Assembly (NCBI RefSeq): GCF_023630175.1
Contig: NZ_JALLIN010000005.1
Coordinates: 124,001 to 188,000 of the forward strand
DNA: 64,000 bases
Reading direction: 5' to 3'
From: Streptomyces cellostaticus
Lineage (GTDB): Bacteria; Actinomycetota; Actinomycetes; Streptomycetales; Streptomycetaceae
In this document: positions 35,280-44,602 of the stretch, piece after piece
Position numbering within the stretch: the first letter of the stretch is position 1
How the letters are laid out: the number at the start of each line of letters is the position of its first letter
Notes under the pieces: model-generated
Told to the model about the DNA's origin: nothing
What the model saw: only the letters and a program-made list of their open reading frames with translations
The model's database searches: none
Program-made: the position numbers and the translations under genes

Positions 35280-36809
35280 TCACTGCTTGCCGCACTGATC
35301 GACGACCTTCTGCTCATTCTCGGAGAGGCTCGGGCCGGGGCTGGGCTTGGCGGTCGGGGACTTCGAGGGGGACGACGGGGACTTCGACGACGCCGACGGA
35401 TTCGGCGTGGGTGATGCCTTGGACGTGAAGGAGGCCGGGGTGGTTCCCGTGGTGCCGCCGGCCTCGCCCTCGCCGGTCTTGGCGTTCTTCTCCGTCTCGG
35501 CGGCGGCGCGCTCCGCCTGCTTGCGGCAGGCGGAGGCCTGCACGGCCAGGGCGTCGACCTTCGCCCGGGCCTGGTCCAGGCCGACTGCCGTGATCGTGTT
35601 CTTGACCTGCTTCTGCTGGTAGGGCGGCAGGTACTTGAGTTCGATCTCGGGGTGGTCCTTCTCCACCTTGGACAGCGACACCCAGGCCAGGTCCTGGCTG
35701 ATGCCGCGGTACAGGGCGACGTGCTCACCGTTGGCGCCGACGTAGTACTGGGTCTGCGTCCAGCGGTAGCCGCCGTACAGGCCGCCGCCGATCACGGCGA
35801 GGGCGAGGGCGCTGTAGAAGGATCTCTTCAGCCACCTGCGGTTCTTGCGCGGCTTGGTGAAGTCCTCGTCGGTGTAGTCCCCGTAGCCGTCGGTGGGGAC
35901 GTAGCCGGTGGCGTCGCCGGAGCCGGGCGGGCCGAACTCGCCCCCGCCCCCCTGGCGGCCCAGGTGGGAGGCGCGGCCGGCCGGGGTCTGCATGATGCCG
36001 TTGTCGTGCAGGTGGTGCTGGTTCTCGGCGACGGCGCCGACCACGACCGGGGTGTCGGAGAGCTGCCCGGCGAGGGTGTCGCCGGTGTCCAGGTCGAGCA
36101 CGTCGGCGATGATGACGGTGATGTTGTCCGGGCCGCCGCCGCGCAGCGCGAGCTGGATCAGCTCCTGCACGGTCTCCTGCGGGCCCTGGTAGCTCGCGAG
36201 GGTCTCCTCCATCGTCTGGTGGGAGACGACGCCGGACAGGCCGTCGGAGCAGATCAGGTAGCGGTCGCCGGCCCGGACCTCGCGGATGGACAGGTCGGGC
36301 TCGACGTGGTCGCCGCTGCCGAGGGCGCGCATCAGCAGGGAGCGCTGCGGGTGGGTGGTGGCCTCTTCCTCGGTGATGCGGCCCTCGTCGACGAGCCGCT
36401 GCACCCAGGTGTGGTCCTGGGTGATCTGGGTCAGCACCCCGTCGCGCAGCAGGTACGCGCGGGAGTCGCCGACGTGCACCAGGCCGAGCCGCTGCCCGGT
36501 CCACAGCAGGGCGGTGAGCGTGGTGCCCATGCCCTCGAGCTGCGGGTCCTCCTCGACCATGGTGCGCAGCTGGTCGTTGGCGCGCTGCACGGCGTGGCCG
36601 AGGGAGGTGAGGATGTCGGAGCCGGGGACGTCGTCGTCGAGCGTGACCAGGGTGGAGATGACCTCGGAGGAGGCGACCTCGCCGGCCGCCTGGCCGCCCA
36701 TGCCGTCGGCGATCGCGAGCAGGCGGGGACCGGCGTAACCGGAGTCCTCGTTGCCCTCCCGGATCATGCCCTTGTGCGATCCGGCGGCGAAGCGCAGTGA
36801 CAGACTCAT
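35280..36809 (-). CDS. pstP: PP2C-type Ser/Thr phosphatase PstP
   Basis: A 509-residue phosphatase that reverses PknB phosphorylation. PPM core 5-240: GMIREGNEDSGYAG, LLAIADGMGGQAAGE, GLVHVGDSRAYLL, YLICSDGLSGVVS, GGPDNITVIIADV, with the metal-binding Asp residues. A TM near 330-350, then an extracellular part and a Ser/Pro-rich tail ending in DQCGKQ. ATG at 36809 with GAGGTG upstream, preferred over an in-frame GTG extension. Confidence 0.95.
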   Translation of the reverse strand: MSLSLRFAAGSHKGMIREGNEDSGYAGPRLLAIADGMGGQAAGEVASSEVISTLVTLDDDVPGSDILTSLGHAVQRANDQLRTMVEEDPQLEGMGTTLTALLWTGQRLGLVHVGDSRAYLLRDGVLTQITQDHTWVQRLVDEGRITEEEATTHPQRSLLMRALGSGDHVEPDLSIREVRAGDRYLICSDGLSGVVSHQTMEETLASYQGPQETVQELIQLALRGGGPDNITVIIADVLDLDTGDTLAGQLSDTPVVVGAVAENQHHLHDNGIMQTPAGRASHLGRQGGGGEFGPPGSGDATGYVPTDGYGDYTDEDFTKPRKNRRWLKRSFYSALALAVIGGGLYGGYRWTQTQYYVGANGEHVALYRGISQDLAWVSLSKVEKDHPEIELKYLPPYQQKQVKNTITAVGLDQARAKVDALAVQASACRKQAERAAAETEKNAKTGEGEAGGTTGTTPASFTSKASPTPNPSASSKSPSSPSKSPTAKPSPGPSLSENEQKVVDQCGKQ

Positions 36810-36949
36810 GCGCACCTCGCCCGTCGGCTCCGGGTACAGCCGGTCGTGTCGAGCCACACTGCCCACCCTCCGGTCGGGAGCGCGCCGGAGACCGGGGTGC
36901 GGCCTGCCGCTGCGTGCTCGCTCCGCTCGCGCTCACTCATGACGTAGCA

Positions 36950-37465
36950 CTACTTCCGCAGCTCGATGACGGTTTTGCCGATGCGGATCGGCGATCCCAG
37001 CGGGATCGGCGTGGGGGTCGTCAGCCGGGACCGGTCCAGGTAGGTGCCGTTGGTGGAGCCGAGGTCCTCGACGATCCACTGGCCGTCGCGGTCCGGGTAG
37101 ATCCTGGCATGGCGGCTGGAGGCGTAGTCGTCGTCCAGCACGATCGTGGAGTCGTGCGCCCGGCCCAGGGTGATGGTCTGGCCCTGCAGCGCGACGGTGG
37201 TGCCGGTCAGGGTGCCCTCGGACACCACCAGCTTGGTGGGGGCGTTGCGGCCGCGCCGGCCGCCGCCCTGCTGGCCGCGCTGCTGGGGGGGCGCGGCCTG
37301 CTGCCGGGCGGCCTGCTGCGGCCGTGCCGCCTCCCTGCGCGCTCCGCGCTGGGTGACGCGTGTCCCGAACAGGTCACTGCGGATGACCTGCACGGCCACG
37401 ATCACGAACAGCCACAGTACGGCCAGGAAACCCAGCCGCATGACCGTGAGGGTCAGCTCTGACAT
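36950..37465 (-). CDS. fhaB: FHA-domain protein FhaB
   Basis: A 171-residue membrane-anchored phosphothreonine reader: N-terminal TM (LTVMRLGFLAVLWLFVIVAV), Gln/Arg-rich linker, FHA fold with ITLGRAHDSTIVLDDDYASS, RHARIYPDRDGQWIVEDLGS and TNGTYLDRSRL. Partners of PknB; in mycobacteria FhaB (FipA) links to FtsZ. ATG at 37465. A 140-base gap separates it from pstP. Confidence 0.95.
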   Translation of the reverse strand: MSELTLTVMRLGFLAVLWLFVIVAVQVIRSDLFGTRVTQRGARREAARPQQAARQQAAPPQQRGQQGGGRRGRNAPTKLVVSEGTLTGTTVALQGQTITLGRAHDSTIVLDDDYASSRHARIYPDRDGQWIVEDLGSTNGTYLDRSRLTTPTPIPLGSPIRIGKTVIELRK

Positions 37466-37475
37466 TGCCCCCGCT

Positions 37476-38333
37476 TCACCCTTCGGCTTGCCGGTAAATG
37501 ATGGTGGTGCTGCCCACGACGATCCGCGAGCCGTCGCGGAGCGTAGCGCGGGTGGTGTGCTGCCCGTCCACCACGATGCCGTTGGTGGAGCCGAGATCCT
37601 GGATCGTCGAGGGCGTTCCGGTCCGGATCTCGCAGTGCCGGCGGGAGACGCCGGGGTCGTCGATCCGCACGTCGGCCTCGGTGCTGCGGCCCAGCACCAG
37701 GGTCGGGCGGGAGATCTGGTGGCGGGTGCCGTTGATCTCGATCCAGTAGCGGGTGCGTCCGCCGCTCATGGGCGCGGCCGCGGGCCGCTGGGTGGCGGGC
37801 TGCGGGTACCCGTAGCCGCCGGGGCGGGAGCCGGGCGGCGGTGCGGACGGCATGGGAGGTGCTCCGGAGGGAGCGGCGGGCGGGTAGCCGTAGCCGCCGC
37901 CCTGGGCGGCGGGGCCGGGGCGTCCGGCGGGCGGGCCGGCGGGCGCCTGCTGGCTGCTGGAGGAGGCCAGGGTGCGGCTGCGCACCCGGTACAGGCCGGT
38001 GTCCAGGTCGTCGGCCTTCTCCAGGTTGACCTTGATGGGGCCCATGAAGGTGTAGCGCTGCTGCTTGGCGTAGTCGCGCACCATGCCGGCCAGTTCGTCG
38101 CCGAGCTGCCCGGAGTAGGGGCTGAGGCGCTCGTGGTCGGGCGCGCTCAGCTCCACGATGAAGTCATTGGGCACGACCGTGCGGTCGCGGTTCCAGATGG
38201 TGGCGTTGTTGTCGCACTCCCGCTGGAGCGCGCCGGCGATCTCCACCGGCTGGACCTCGGACTTGAAGACCTTGGCGAAGGTGCCGTTGACCAGACCTTC
38301 GAGACGCTGCTCGAACTTCTTCAGGACTCCCAT
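37476..38333 (-). CDS. fhaA: DUF3662/FHA-domain protein FhaA
   Basis: A 285-residue cytoplasmic protein: N-terminal DUF3662 (LKKFEQRLEGLVNGTFAKVF, SEVQPVEIAGALQRECDNNA), a Pro/Gly-rich linker (145-195), and a C-terminal FHA domain (ISRPTLVLGRSTEADVRIDD, VSRRHCEIR, STNGIVVDG). FhaA binds phosphorylated targets of PknB, including the lipid II flippase in mycobacteria. ATG at 38333; first gene of the operon. Confidence 0.95.
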   Translation of the reverse strand: MGVLKKFEQRLEGLVNGTFAKVFKSEVQPVEIAGALQRECDNNATIWNRDRTVVPNDFIVELSAPDHERLSPYSGQLGDELAGMVRDYAKQQRYTFMGPIKVNLEKADDLDTGLYRVRSRTLASSSSQQAPAGPPAGRPGPAAQGGGYGYPPAAPSGAPPMPSAPPPGSRPGGYGYPQPATQRPAAAPMSGGRTRYWIEINGTRHQISRPTLVLGRSTEADVRIDDPGVSRRHCEIRTGTPSTIQDLGSTNGIVVDGQHTTRATLRDGSRIVVGSTTIIYRQAEG

Positions 38334-38739
38334 GGGGCACCTCCTCCGTCGCTGCCGTTGTGCCTTGCCCTGCTCTGTGCCTGCTGTGGGCCGCTGTCGC
38401 GCCCGTACTGCTCACTGATCGTATCTACGCGTCCGGTAATCAGCCGGTTCCCCCAGCGGCTCCCCTTCGAACTCCTGCAGACAAGGATCGTAGAGGCGGG
38501 CAAGGACCAGTGTCCCGCACCCGGCTGCGGACCCGGCCCGCCTCCTGGACAGATGACCGGGACCGGTACGAGGTTGATACGTGAACAGGCACTCCCTGAT
38601 ACGTGGGCCTTCACCTGCGCTCTCCTTACCCGGCCGGGCGGCAGGTAAGGGATGTGAATCGACCCCGTACGCCGTGCTAGTGTTCTCGATGTCGGAAGGG
38701 GCCGGGCCGAAAGGAACGGAGCCGGAGGACACACCCAAT
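38334..38739. other. Divergent promoter region between fhaA and tRNA-Leu
   Basis: About 400 bases without a gene. It presumably holds the fhaA-operon promoter and the tRNA-Leu promoter (TAGTGT near 38678-38683 is a possible -10). The word TGATACGTG occurs at about 38576 and 38598, 22 bases apart, significance unknown. Confidence 0.4.
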
Positions 38740-38823
38740 GCGCGGGTGGCGGAATAGGCAGACGCGCTGGATTCAGGTTCCAGTGCCCGCAAGGGCGTGG
38801 GGGTTCAACTCCCCCCTCGCGCA
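38740..38823 (+). tRNA. tRNA-Leu (anticodon CAG)
   Basis: An 84-base class II tRNA: acceptor GCGCGGG/CTCGCGC, anticodon stem CTGGA/TCCAG with loop TTCAGGT (CAG, Leu), a long variable arm (GTGCCCGCAAGGGCGT), T arm with GGTTCAACTCC, discriminator A, no encoded CCA. Confidence 0.96.
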
Positions 38824-38860
38824 CAGAGGGAGCACCGACGAGGTGTTCCGGCTGTACTGA

Positions 38861-38900
38861 GGGAACGGGCGGCATCGTGATCACGATGCCGCCCGTTCCC
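38861..38900. terminator. Terminator after tRNA-Leu
   Basis: A 40-bp perfect palindrome: GGGAACGGGCGGCATCGTGA (38861-38880) followed directly by its complement. Very strong hairpin, bidirectional. Confidence 0.9.
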
Positions 38901-39172
38901 GTTTCTGTGGGCAGAGACACATGGGCCGTGCGCGGTCCGTGCCCGGGCGCGGGGATCTCCGGTTGCTCCGGGGGTGGGCCGCGGTGGCTGTGAGGAAGGT
39001 CTCAGGGTGGTGCGGCCCGCGGACCTCGGTCGATGGGGCCCGCCCGCTTTGACGTTTCCTTGACGGTCCGCCGACAGCGGGCCGATGGCCTCCTTGCGTA
39101 GTGTGGTCATCGGAGTGCCGGGAAGTCTGGTCGGCGAGGTCCCTCCTGTTTCTCTCACCGAGAGGTCTTCGC

Positions 39173-40567
39173 GTGGCTGTCAGTACCCGGGATGCCGTCG
39201 CATCGGCGACCGCCGTGTCTCCGCACGGTCGTGTCCCGCGCCGGTCCGTCCTCTTCTTCGCATTCGCCTTCGCGGTGATCGCCGATCCCGTGTCCTCCGT
39301 CGCGTACGCGATCGAGGCCGCGCTGCGTGCGCTGCACGGGGACCTGGCGCTGCTGCTGCCCACGATGAGCCTGGTCATCGGGCTGGTCGTCGTGGTCACC
39401 GCCAACTACTGGCAACTGGTGCGCCGCTTCCCCAAGGGCGGCGGCGCGGCCGCGGCCGCCGCGCGGGCGTTCGGGCCGCGGTGGACGTTCCTGCCCATCG
39501 GCGCGCTGGTGGTCGACTTCGTCCTCACCATCGGCATCTCGATCGCGGCGGCGTCGAGCGCGGTGATCGCCCTCTTCCCGGGGCTGGCGGCCTTCCGCGT
39601 CCCGCTGGCGCTGGTGCTGCTGGTCGTGGTGGCCGGGCTTACCTGGTTCGGGCACGGTGGGCGGCTGCTGTTCGCCGTGATGACCGTGGCGTTCGTGGTG
39701 GTCTCGGTGGCCGTGCTGTCCCTCGGCTTCTTCGCGCCCCACGCCACCGGCCACGTCGCGGCCACGCACGATCCCGGCCACTCGGCGATGCTCGCGGTGG
39801 TGCTGGCCTTCCCGGTGGCCATGGCCCTGGCCACCGGTGTCGAGGCGCCCTCCACCGCGATCGCCCAGCTCGGCCAGCTCGACGACGCCCAGCGCCGCCG
39901 CTTCGGCCGCGGCACCCTGGCCCTGCTCGTCGTGATCGTCGGCGGCCTCACCCTCGCGCTGACGGTGCTCGCCGTCCGGCTGCACATCGGCATCCCCGGC
40001 GCCGACTCCACCCAGATCGCCGACATCGCCCACGCCTCGGCCGGCCCGGGCTGGCTCTACGGCGCCTTCCAGCTCACCAGCTCGCTGCTCCTGCTGGCCG
40101 CCGCGAGCTCCTCCTTCCAGGCCGGGCCCGGTCTGCTGAAGGCCCTGTCCGGCACGCCGGAGCGGCCGGGCGTGCTGCCGCCGGTGCTCGGCCGGACCAA
40201 CCGCCACCACACCCCCTACTGGTCGGTGGTGGTCTACCTGGCCGCGGCCGCCCTGATCATCGTCGCTGCGGCCGGCCAGGAGCAGGAACTCGTCCTCTTC
40301 TACGCCGTCGCGGTCTTCGTCAGCTTCCTGGTGGGCCTGCTGGCCATGAGCCGCTTCGCCCGCACCGAGAGCAAGCCCGCACTGGCCTGGATCAACGGGA
40401 TCGCCGCGGCCGCTGTGGCCTTCACCCTCGTGGTGAACCTGCTGCGCGGCTGGCCGGTGCTGTCGATGGTGGCCACGCTCCTCATCGCCGCCGGCCTGTA
40501 CGTCCGCTGGAACCGGGCCGGACGGCCCAGCGGCATCGAGGACGTCGAGGCGCAGGCGGAGGCGTAG
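39173..40567 (+). CDS. APC-family amino acid permease
   Basis: A 464-residue integral membrane transporter with about 12 helices. The N-terminal IADPVSSVAYAIEAAL resembles the first broken helix of APC transporters (substrate loop normally GxG). Substrate unknown; the neighbouring channel and RCK genes make potassium a possibility. GTG at 39173 with GAGAGG 7 bases upstream; longer frames are shadows. Confidence 0.85.
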   Translation: MAVSTRDAVASATAVSPHGRVPRRSVLFFAFAFAVIADPVSSVAYAIEAALRALHGDLALLLPTMSLVIGLVVVVTANYWQLVRRFPKGGGAAAAAARAFGPRWTFLPIGALVVDFVLTIGISIAAASSAVIALFPGLAAFRVPLALVLLVVVAGLTWFGHGGRLLFAVMTVAFVVVSVAVLSLGFFAPHATGHVAATHDPGHSAMLAVVLAFPVAMALATGVEAPSTAIAQLGQLDDAQRRRFGRGTLALLVVIVGGLTLALTVLAVRLHIGIPGADSTQIADIAHASAGPGWLYGAFQLTSSLLLLAAASSSFQAGPGLLKALSGTPERPGVLPPVLGRTNRHHTPYWSVVVYLAAAALIIVAAAGQEQELVLFYAVAVFVSFLVGLLAMSRFARTESKPALAWINGIAAAAVAFTLVVNLLRGWPVLSMVATLLIAAGLYVRWNRAGRPSGIEDVEAQAEA

Positions 40568-40729
40568 GAGGACCGGACCGGGGCGGACCGGAACGAGGGG
40601 ACCGGACTCGGGGAGGGCGGCGGATCCGGCCCTCGCGCCGGTTCACCGGGCGCCTGCGCGCCCCGCATCGGCGGCCCGGGCGGAGTCGTCCGTTCCGGCC
40701 CCGGGCCGGGCCGGCCGTCCAGGGGATTC

Positions 40730-41611
40730 TCAGGGGTTCCCGTGGTCGCGGGCGTAAGCGGCCAGGACGCGCCGGTGCGGGCCTCCGGTGTGCAGGAAGC
40801 GCTCGTCGAGCACCGTGGCGAGGTCGTCGAGGGCGGTGGCGAGCACGGCCGCGGCGCTCCGGTCGGCCGGGTGCTCGGCCCGCCTCGTCCGCTGGGCCAG
40901 GTCGGCGGCGTAGTCCAGGGTGAGGGCCAGCGAGATCTCACCGGGGCCGTCGTGGAAGTAGTAGGACTCGGGGTACTGCAGGAAGTCCACGCAGGTACGA
41001 GCGACATCGGCGGCGAGCTGGCCGAGGACGGCGGCACCGACGTCGGGGGCACCGGCGTCGGAGGCCGGTCGCCCGGCCGTCGGATCGGCACGGCGAAGCT
41101 GCGAGATGCGCAGGGCCAGCGCCCGCCGCCGGGCCAGGGCCGGGTAGATGCCGAGGATCCACGAGACGGTGGCGGTCAGCAGGGCGAAGCCGACCAGCGC
41201 CTCCAGCGGTGCGACGATGCGCAGCCAGTCGGCGGAGGGCGCGATGTCGCCGAGACCGAGCGTGGCGACGGTCACCAGCGACAGGTACAGGGCATCGACC
41301 GGGCCCGAGTACTCGGACGGCTCGGACGTGCCGGAGAAGATGAAGGCCTCCGGCATGTGCGGCCAGTACACCAGGGCCCAGCCCACGGCCACGGCGCAGG
41401 CCCACGTGGCCACCACGGACACCATGCCGACCGGGCCGGCCAGTCCGGCGGACCTGCTGCCTCTGCGGCTTCGGGTGGACAGCCGCCACAGCGCCGACAT
41501 GACGGCCCGGCTCAGGCCCCCGTGCCGGGTGGGATGCCACAGGGTGTGGAACACATCCCGCAGGATCATCAGCACCACCGCCGCGCCGACCAGTGTGACC
41601 AGCCATTCCAT
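40730..41611 (-). CDS. Two-TM ion channel family protein
   Basis: A 293-residue protein. N-terminal TM (LVTLVGAAVVLMILRDVF), then a pore module near 80-165 with filter region SLVTVATLGLGDIAPSAD. TLGLGD replaces TVGYGD: both glycines are kept and Tyr is Leu, so conduction is plausible but selectivity uncertain. The C-terminal ~130 residues are soluble and helical. ATG at 41611 with GGAGG 4 bases upstream. Confidence 0.8.
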   Translation of the reverse strand: MEWLVTLVGAAVVLMILRDVFHTLWHPTRHGGLSRAVMSALWRLSTRSRRGSRSAGLAGPVGMVSVVATWACAVAVGWALVYWPHMPEAFIFSGTSEPSEYSGPVDALYLSLVTVATLGLGDIAPSADWLRIVAPLEALVGFALLTATVSWILGIYPALARRRALALRISQLRRADPTAGRPASDAGAPDVGAAVLGQLAADVARTCVDFLQYPESYYFHDGPGEISLALTLDYAADLAQRTRRAEHPADRSAAAVLATALDDLATVLDERFLHTGGPHRRVLAAYARDHGNP

Positions 41612-41704
41612 GGAACCTCCCGGACTCGTCCGCCTCGGGTCCAGCATGGAGCCCGGCCCGCCCCGGAAGGATCACGCGCCGCGCCCGGTGCGCGGTCCCC
41701 CGCC

Positions 41705-41732
41705 CGATCGGGCCGTTTCGACGGCCCGATCG
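41705..41732. terminator. Hairpin downstream of the RCK-type gene
   Basis: CGATCGGGCCGT (41705-41716), TTCG tetraloop, ACGGCCCGATCG (41721-41732). A 12-bp perfect stem about 130 bases past the stop at 41864. Confidence 0.8.
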
Positions 41733-41742
41733 CGGCGTTCCG

Positions 41743-41788
41743 TGCCGGGGTGCCGGGGTGCCGGGGTGCCGGGGTGCCGGGGTGCCGG
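41743..41788. repeat. Tandem 8-mer TGCCGGGG, about 5.75 copies
   Basis: Perfect units at 41743, 41751, 41759, 41767 and 41775, plus a partial copy ending at 41788. Non-coding microsatellite between two minus-strand genes; probably replication slippage. Confidence 0.95.
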
Positions 41789-41863
41789 TGGGCTGGTGGG
41801 AGGCCGGGACGCGGTGGCGCGGGGCCGTCCGTCACGGGATCGGCCGGGGCTTCCCTCGCGCGT

Positions 41864-43816
41864 CTACGGTTCCCCCACGAGTCGGGTCCGCGCCCGTGGC
41901 TGCCGGCCGAGGAGTTCGGCCAGTCCCTGGCGGGTCGCCGCGAGCACCACCCGGTCCTCGGCGCGCAGCACGTAGCCGGGGTGCAGGTCCCACACGAGTC
42001 CGCCGACGCGGCCGGTGCGGTCGGGGGCCGGTGTCGCGGCGAGGTCGGGGAGCCGTTCGCCCGGCGCGGCCGTGTCCAGCGCCAGGACGCGCCAGGACCC
42101 GGGCCGGAACGACTCGGCGATGGTGCGCCCCTCCAACTGCGAGTGGCCCGCGACGTTCAGCGCGGCGAAGAGCAGCACGCGGCGCTCCACGGGGATCGCG
42201 CCGAGCACCTGGCGGCCCATCATGGCACCCGCGAAGGCGGGAGCCGCGAGGGTGGAGACGCTCCGGCTGCGGGTGACGGCCCGGGGGTGGGCGGCACGCA
42301 GGGTCCGGTGGACGACCGCGGCGAAGCCGTCGTCGTACAGCCGCAGGGTCACCCGCAGGTCCGGCCTGACGGAGCGCGCGTACAGGGCCGCTTCCAGGTT
42401 CGTCGTGTCGTTGCTGGCCAGCGCGAGCAGGGAGTGGGCGCGCCGGATCTCGGCCGAGTCCAGGACGCCTTCCTCGGTCACGTCTCCGATGACCGTGGGC
42501 ACGCGCAGCCGGCGGGCGAGCGGGATGCCCCGCGCGTCCGGATCCTTCTCCACGCAGACCACGGGGATGCGCAGCTCCGTCAGCCGGGCCAGGACACGGG
42601 TGCCCACCTTGCCCAGGCCGAGCAGGACGACGTGGCCTGCCAGGCCGCGTGGCGGGCGGCGCAGGACGGAGGCGGTCCGGAAGGTGCCGAGCGCCTCCAG
42701 GACGGCCGCGAGCAGCACGGGCAGGAACAGCAGACCCGCCAGGCCGGCGATGAGCTGGAGGAGCTGGCGGGCCAGGGGCCCGTCGAGGGCCGGGTCGTCG
42801 ATGGCGAAGACGTCGAGCACGGTGAGGTAGGCGGCGTGCACCGGGTGATCGCCGGTGGTCAGCCACGTCGCGACGGCCACCCCCAGCACACAGGCCGCGA
42901 GCCCGGCCAGCGACCAGAGCAGCCTGCGCGAGAACAGCGCGCCGACCGGCACCGCCCGGCCGGTCAGGCGGCGCGGCGGCGGGGCGGGGGCGGTGTGGGC
43001 GACTGCTTCCAGGACGACCATGCCGCGTCCCCTGGCGGCGGCGACCGCGTCGTCGTCCGGCAGCAGCAGGGGGGCCTCCCGGCCGCTGGTGTCCGAGCCC
43101 TCGGCTCCCGCCGGGTCGCTGGTCGTGGACGACAGCAGAGCCAGTGTGCACATGCCGGTGTCGGCGACCTGGCTGTCGCCGGGCGGCGTGCGCTCCACCG
43201 CACGCAGCAGCAGGCCGTCGGCCTGGACGACCTTGCTCGTGCCGGCGACGGCGGTGGCCGCCAGGGCGGGCGCCGCGGTGTCGGCGTCCGACAGGACGGT
43301 GGTGGAGGTGTCCAGGGCGTCCGGATCCAGACCGGGCACGGCGAGGACGGCGGCCTGGTCGAGGAGTTCCTCCAGGTGCTGGCCCAGCCGGCGGTTGTAG
43401 AGGCGGATGACCAGACGCAGGCGCGGGTTGAGGCGGCGGGCGGCCAGTGCGGCGTGGATGTTGGTCTCGTCGTCGTCGTGGACCAGCGCCAGCGCGGCGG
43501 CGTCCCGCACGGCCGCCGCGGTCAGGGTGGCCTCGTCGGGGTCGGCCGCTTCGATCACGTGCGGGGCGGCGGGGTCCTGATCGGCGGCCGAGGTCTCCGC
43601 ACGGTTCATGACGGCCTGTACCCGGCTGACCAGAGCCGCGGCACGCCGTGTCGTGGGGGAGCCGTTCGTCCGTGTGGGCGGTACGACGAGGGTGACGCGC
43701 TCCCGGTACACCGTCGTGAGCTCGGCGGCCAGCCGCTCGGCCAGCGCGTCGTCCCCGCAGACGATCATGTGTCCCGCCCTGGGGACGCCCTGCGGGGGCT
43801 GGGGGATCAGGGCCAT
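41864..43816 (-). CDS. RCK - two-TM - RCK membrane protein (TrkA-N domains)
   Basis: A 650-residue protein. First Rossmann/TrkA-N domain (15-150: HMIVCGDDALAERLAAELTT; NIHAALAARRLNPRLRLVIR), a TM pair near 255-330, second TrkA-N (about 355-490: GHVVLLGLGKVGTRVLARLT), then a TrkA-C-like part. The loop between the TMs is AYLTVLDVFAIDDPALDGPL where channels have TVGYGD, so the filter is not canonical. It resembles CASTOR/POLLUX-like or NAD-binding membrane proteins. ATG at 43816, GGAAGG upstream. Confidence 0.82.
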   Translation of the reverse strand: MALIPQPPQGVPRAGHMIVCGDDALAERLAAELTTVYRERVTLVVPPTRTNGSPTTRRAAALVSRVQAVMNRAETSAADQDPAAPHVIEAADPDEATLTAAAVRDAAALALVHDDDETNIHAALAARRLNPRLRLVIRLYNRRLGQHLEELLDQAAVLAVPGLDPDALDTSTTVLSDADTAAPALAATAVAGTSKVVQADGLLLRAVERTPPGDSQVADTGMCTLALLSSTTSDPAGAEGSDTSGREAPLLLPDDDAVAAARGRGMVVLEAVAHTAPAPPPRRLTGRAVPVGALFSRRLLWSLAGLAACVLGVAVATWLTTGDHPVHAAYLTVLDVFAIDDPALDGPLARQLLQLIAGLAGLLFLPVLLAAVLEALGTFRTASVLRRPPRGLAGHVVLLGLGKVGTRVLARLTELRIPVVCVEKDPDARGIPLARRLRVPTVIGDVTEEGVLDSAEIRRAHSLLALASNDTTNLEAALYARSVRPDLRVTLRLYDDGFAAVVHRTLRAAHPRAVTRSRSVSTLAAPAFAGAMMGRQVLGAIPVERRVLLFAALNVAGHSQLEGRTIAESFRPGSWRVLALDTAAPGERLPDLAATPAPDRTGRVGGLVWDLHPGYVLRAEDRVVLAATRQGLAELLGRQPRARTRLVGEP

Positions 43817-44221
43817 GCCTTCCGGCACCTCCGGGACAGACGGGGCGGATCGAGGTGGTGCCACCACGCCCTTCCGAATCGCCGACCAGGCTTCCCGGCA
43901 CACCGCTGCGCAATGTAGTCGCTTCCGGCACGCGGCTGGAGGTGCGTGCCGGGCACTTCCGGGGCGCCGGAGGTTGCCGGTTCCCGGCATGCCGCGGCTG
44001 ATCGCCCCGGCGGCGGGTTCCCGGTGCCGGGTCTCGCGGGCCCAGCGGCGGTCCGGCCGGTTCCGGGGAGAGCGCCCCGGCGCGGGGCGTCCGCGTCCGC
44101 GGCCCTTCGCCCGCGGCCGTTTCGCTGCGGCCTCTTTCGTGGCGTGCGACCTTCCCGGCGGTTCCTGCTGCCGGTGGGCGGAGGCGGGCCGTACTGAAGC
44201 CGGCTTCGCAAGGGGGTGGAG
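43817..44221. other. Intergenic region, no gene recognised
   Basis: About 400 GC-rich bases upstream of the RCK gene. No ORF with a family match or plausible ribosome site, no obvious hairpin. Confidence 0.45.
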
Positions 44222-44530
44222 ATGCCGGTCGAGCGCTTCGGGCCGTACGTCGTCCTGGAACAGCTTGCCAGCGGGGGCATCGGGCGCATCCTCGCCTCGG
44301 ACCTCAAGGAGAACGAGGCCCCGAACCCGGCACCGGTGCCGCGTACACGCTGGGCCAGCCGCACCAGTTCCGTCGGGGCGCCACGACGGAACGGCGGCCG
44401 CGGGGCCCGGGTCCGAGCGGTGGGCCCGTGGCCGTCCGGGCCGGTCCTCACGGTGCGCAGGGCTCTCCGGTGCGGCGGCGGTGCGGGGGACGGCGCCTTC
44501 CACCGGCCCTCGGTTGTCCACAGGGTCTGA
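44222..44530 (+). pseudogene. Kinase-like N-terminal fragment
   Basis: The first ~35 residues, MPVERFGPYVVLEQLASGGI then GRILASDLKENEAP, resemble the glycine-loop start of Streptomyces Ser/Thr kinases (GPYRVLxxLGSGGMGxVY). The ATG at 44222 is preceded by AAGGGGGTGGAG. After that the frame is low-complexity, with no lysine, HRD or DFG motifs, and it ends by residue 102. Either a decayed kinase stub or chance resemblance. Confidence 0.3.
44514..44522 (+). promoter_or_regulatory. Single perfect DnaA box
   Basis: TTGTCCACA at 44514-44522, about 80 bases before the DUF2252 start. Similar single boxes at 52874-52882 (minus strand, before paaH) and 55608-55616 (bkdR-bkdA gap). Confidence 0.6.
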
Positions 44531-44602
44531 CGCGTTCCGGCCGACGGCTGTACGGTCTGCACGAGTTGATGTTCGAGCGTGCGGGTGGGGGAGGCGGTCC
44601 TG

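Noticed and set aside
40742..43918. A 1058-residue plus-strand open frame
   Set aside because: It is antisense to the ion channel and RCK genes, Gly/Arg-rich, and has no recognisable motif; an artefact of high GC.
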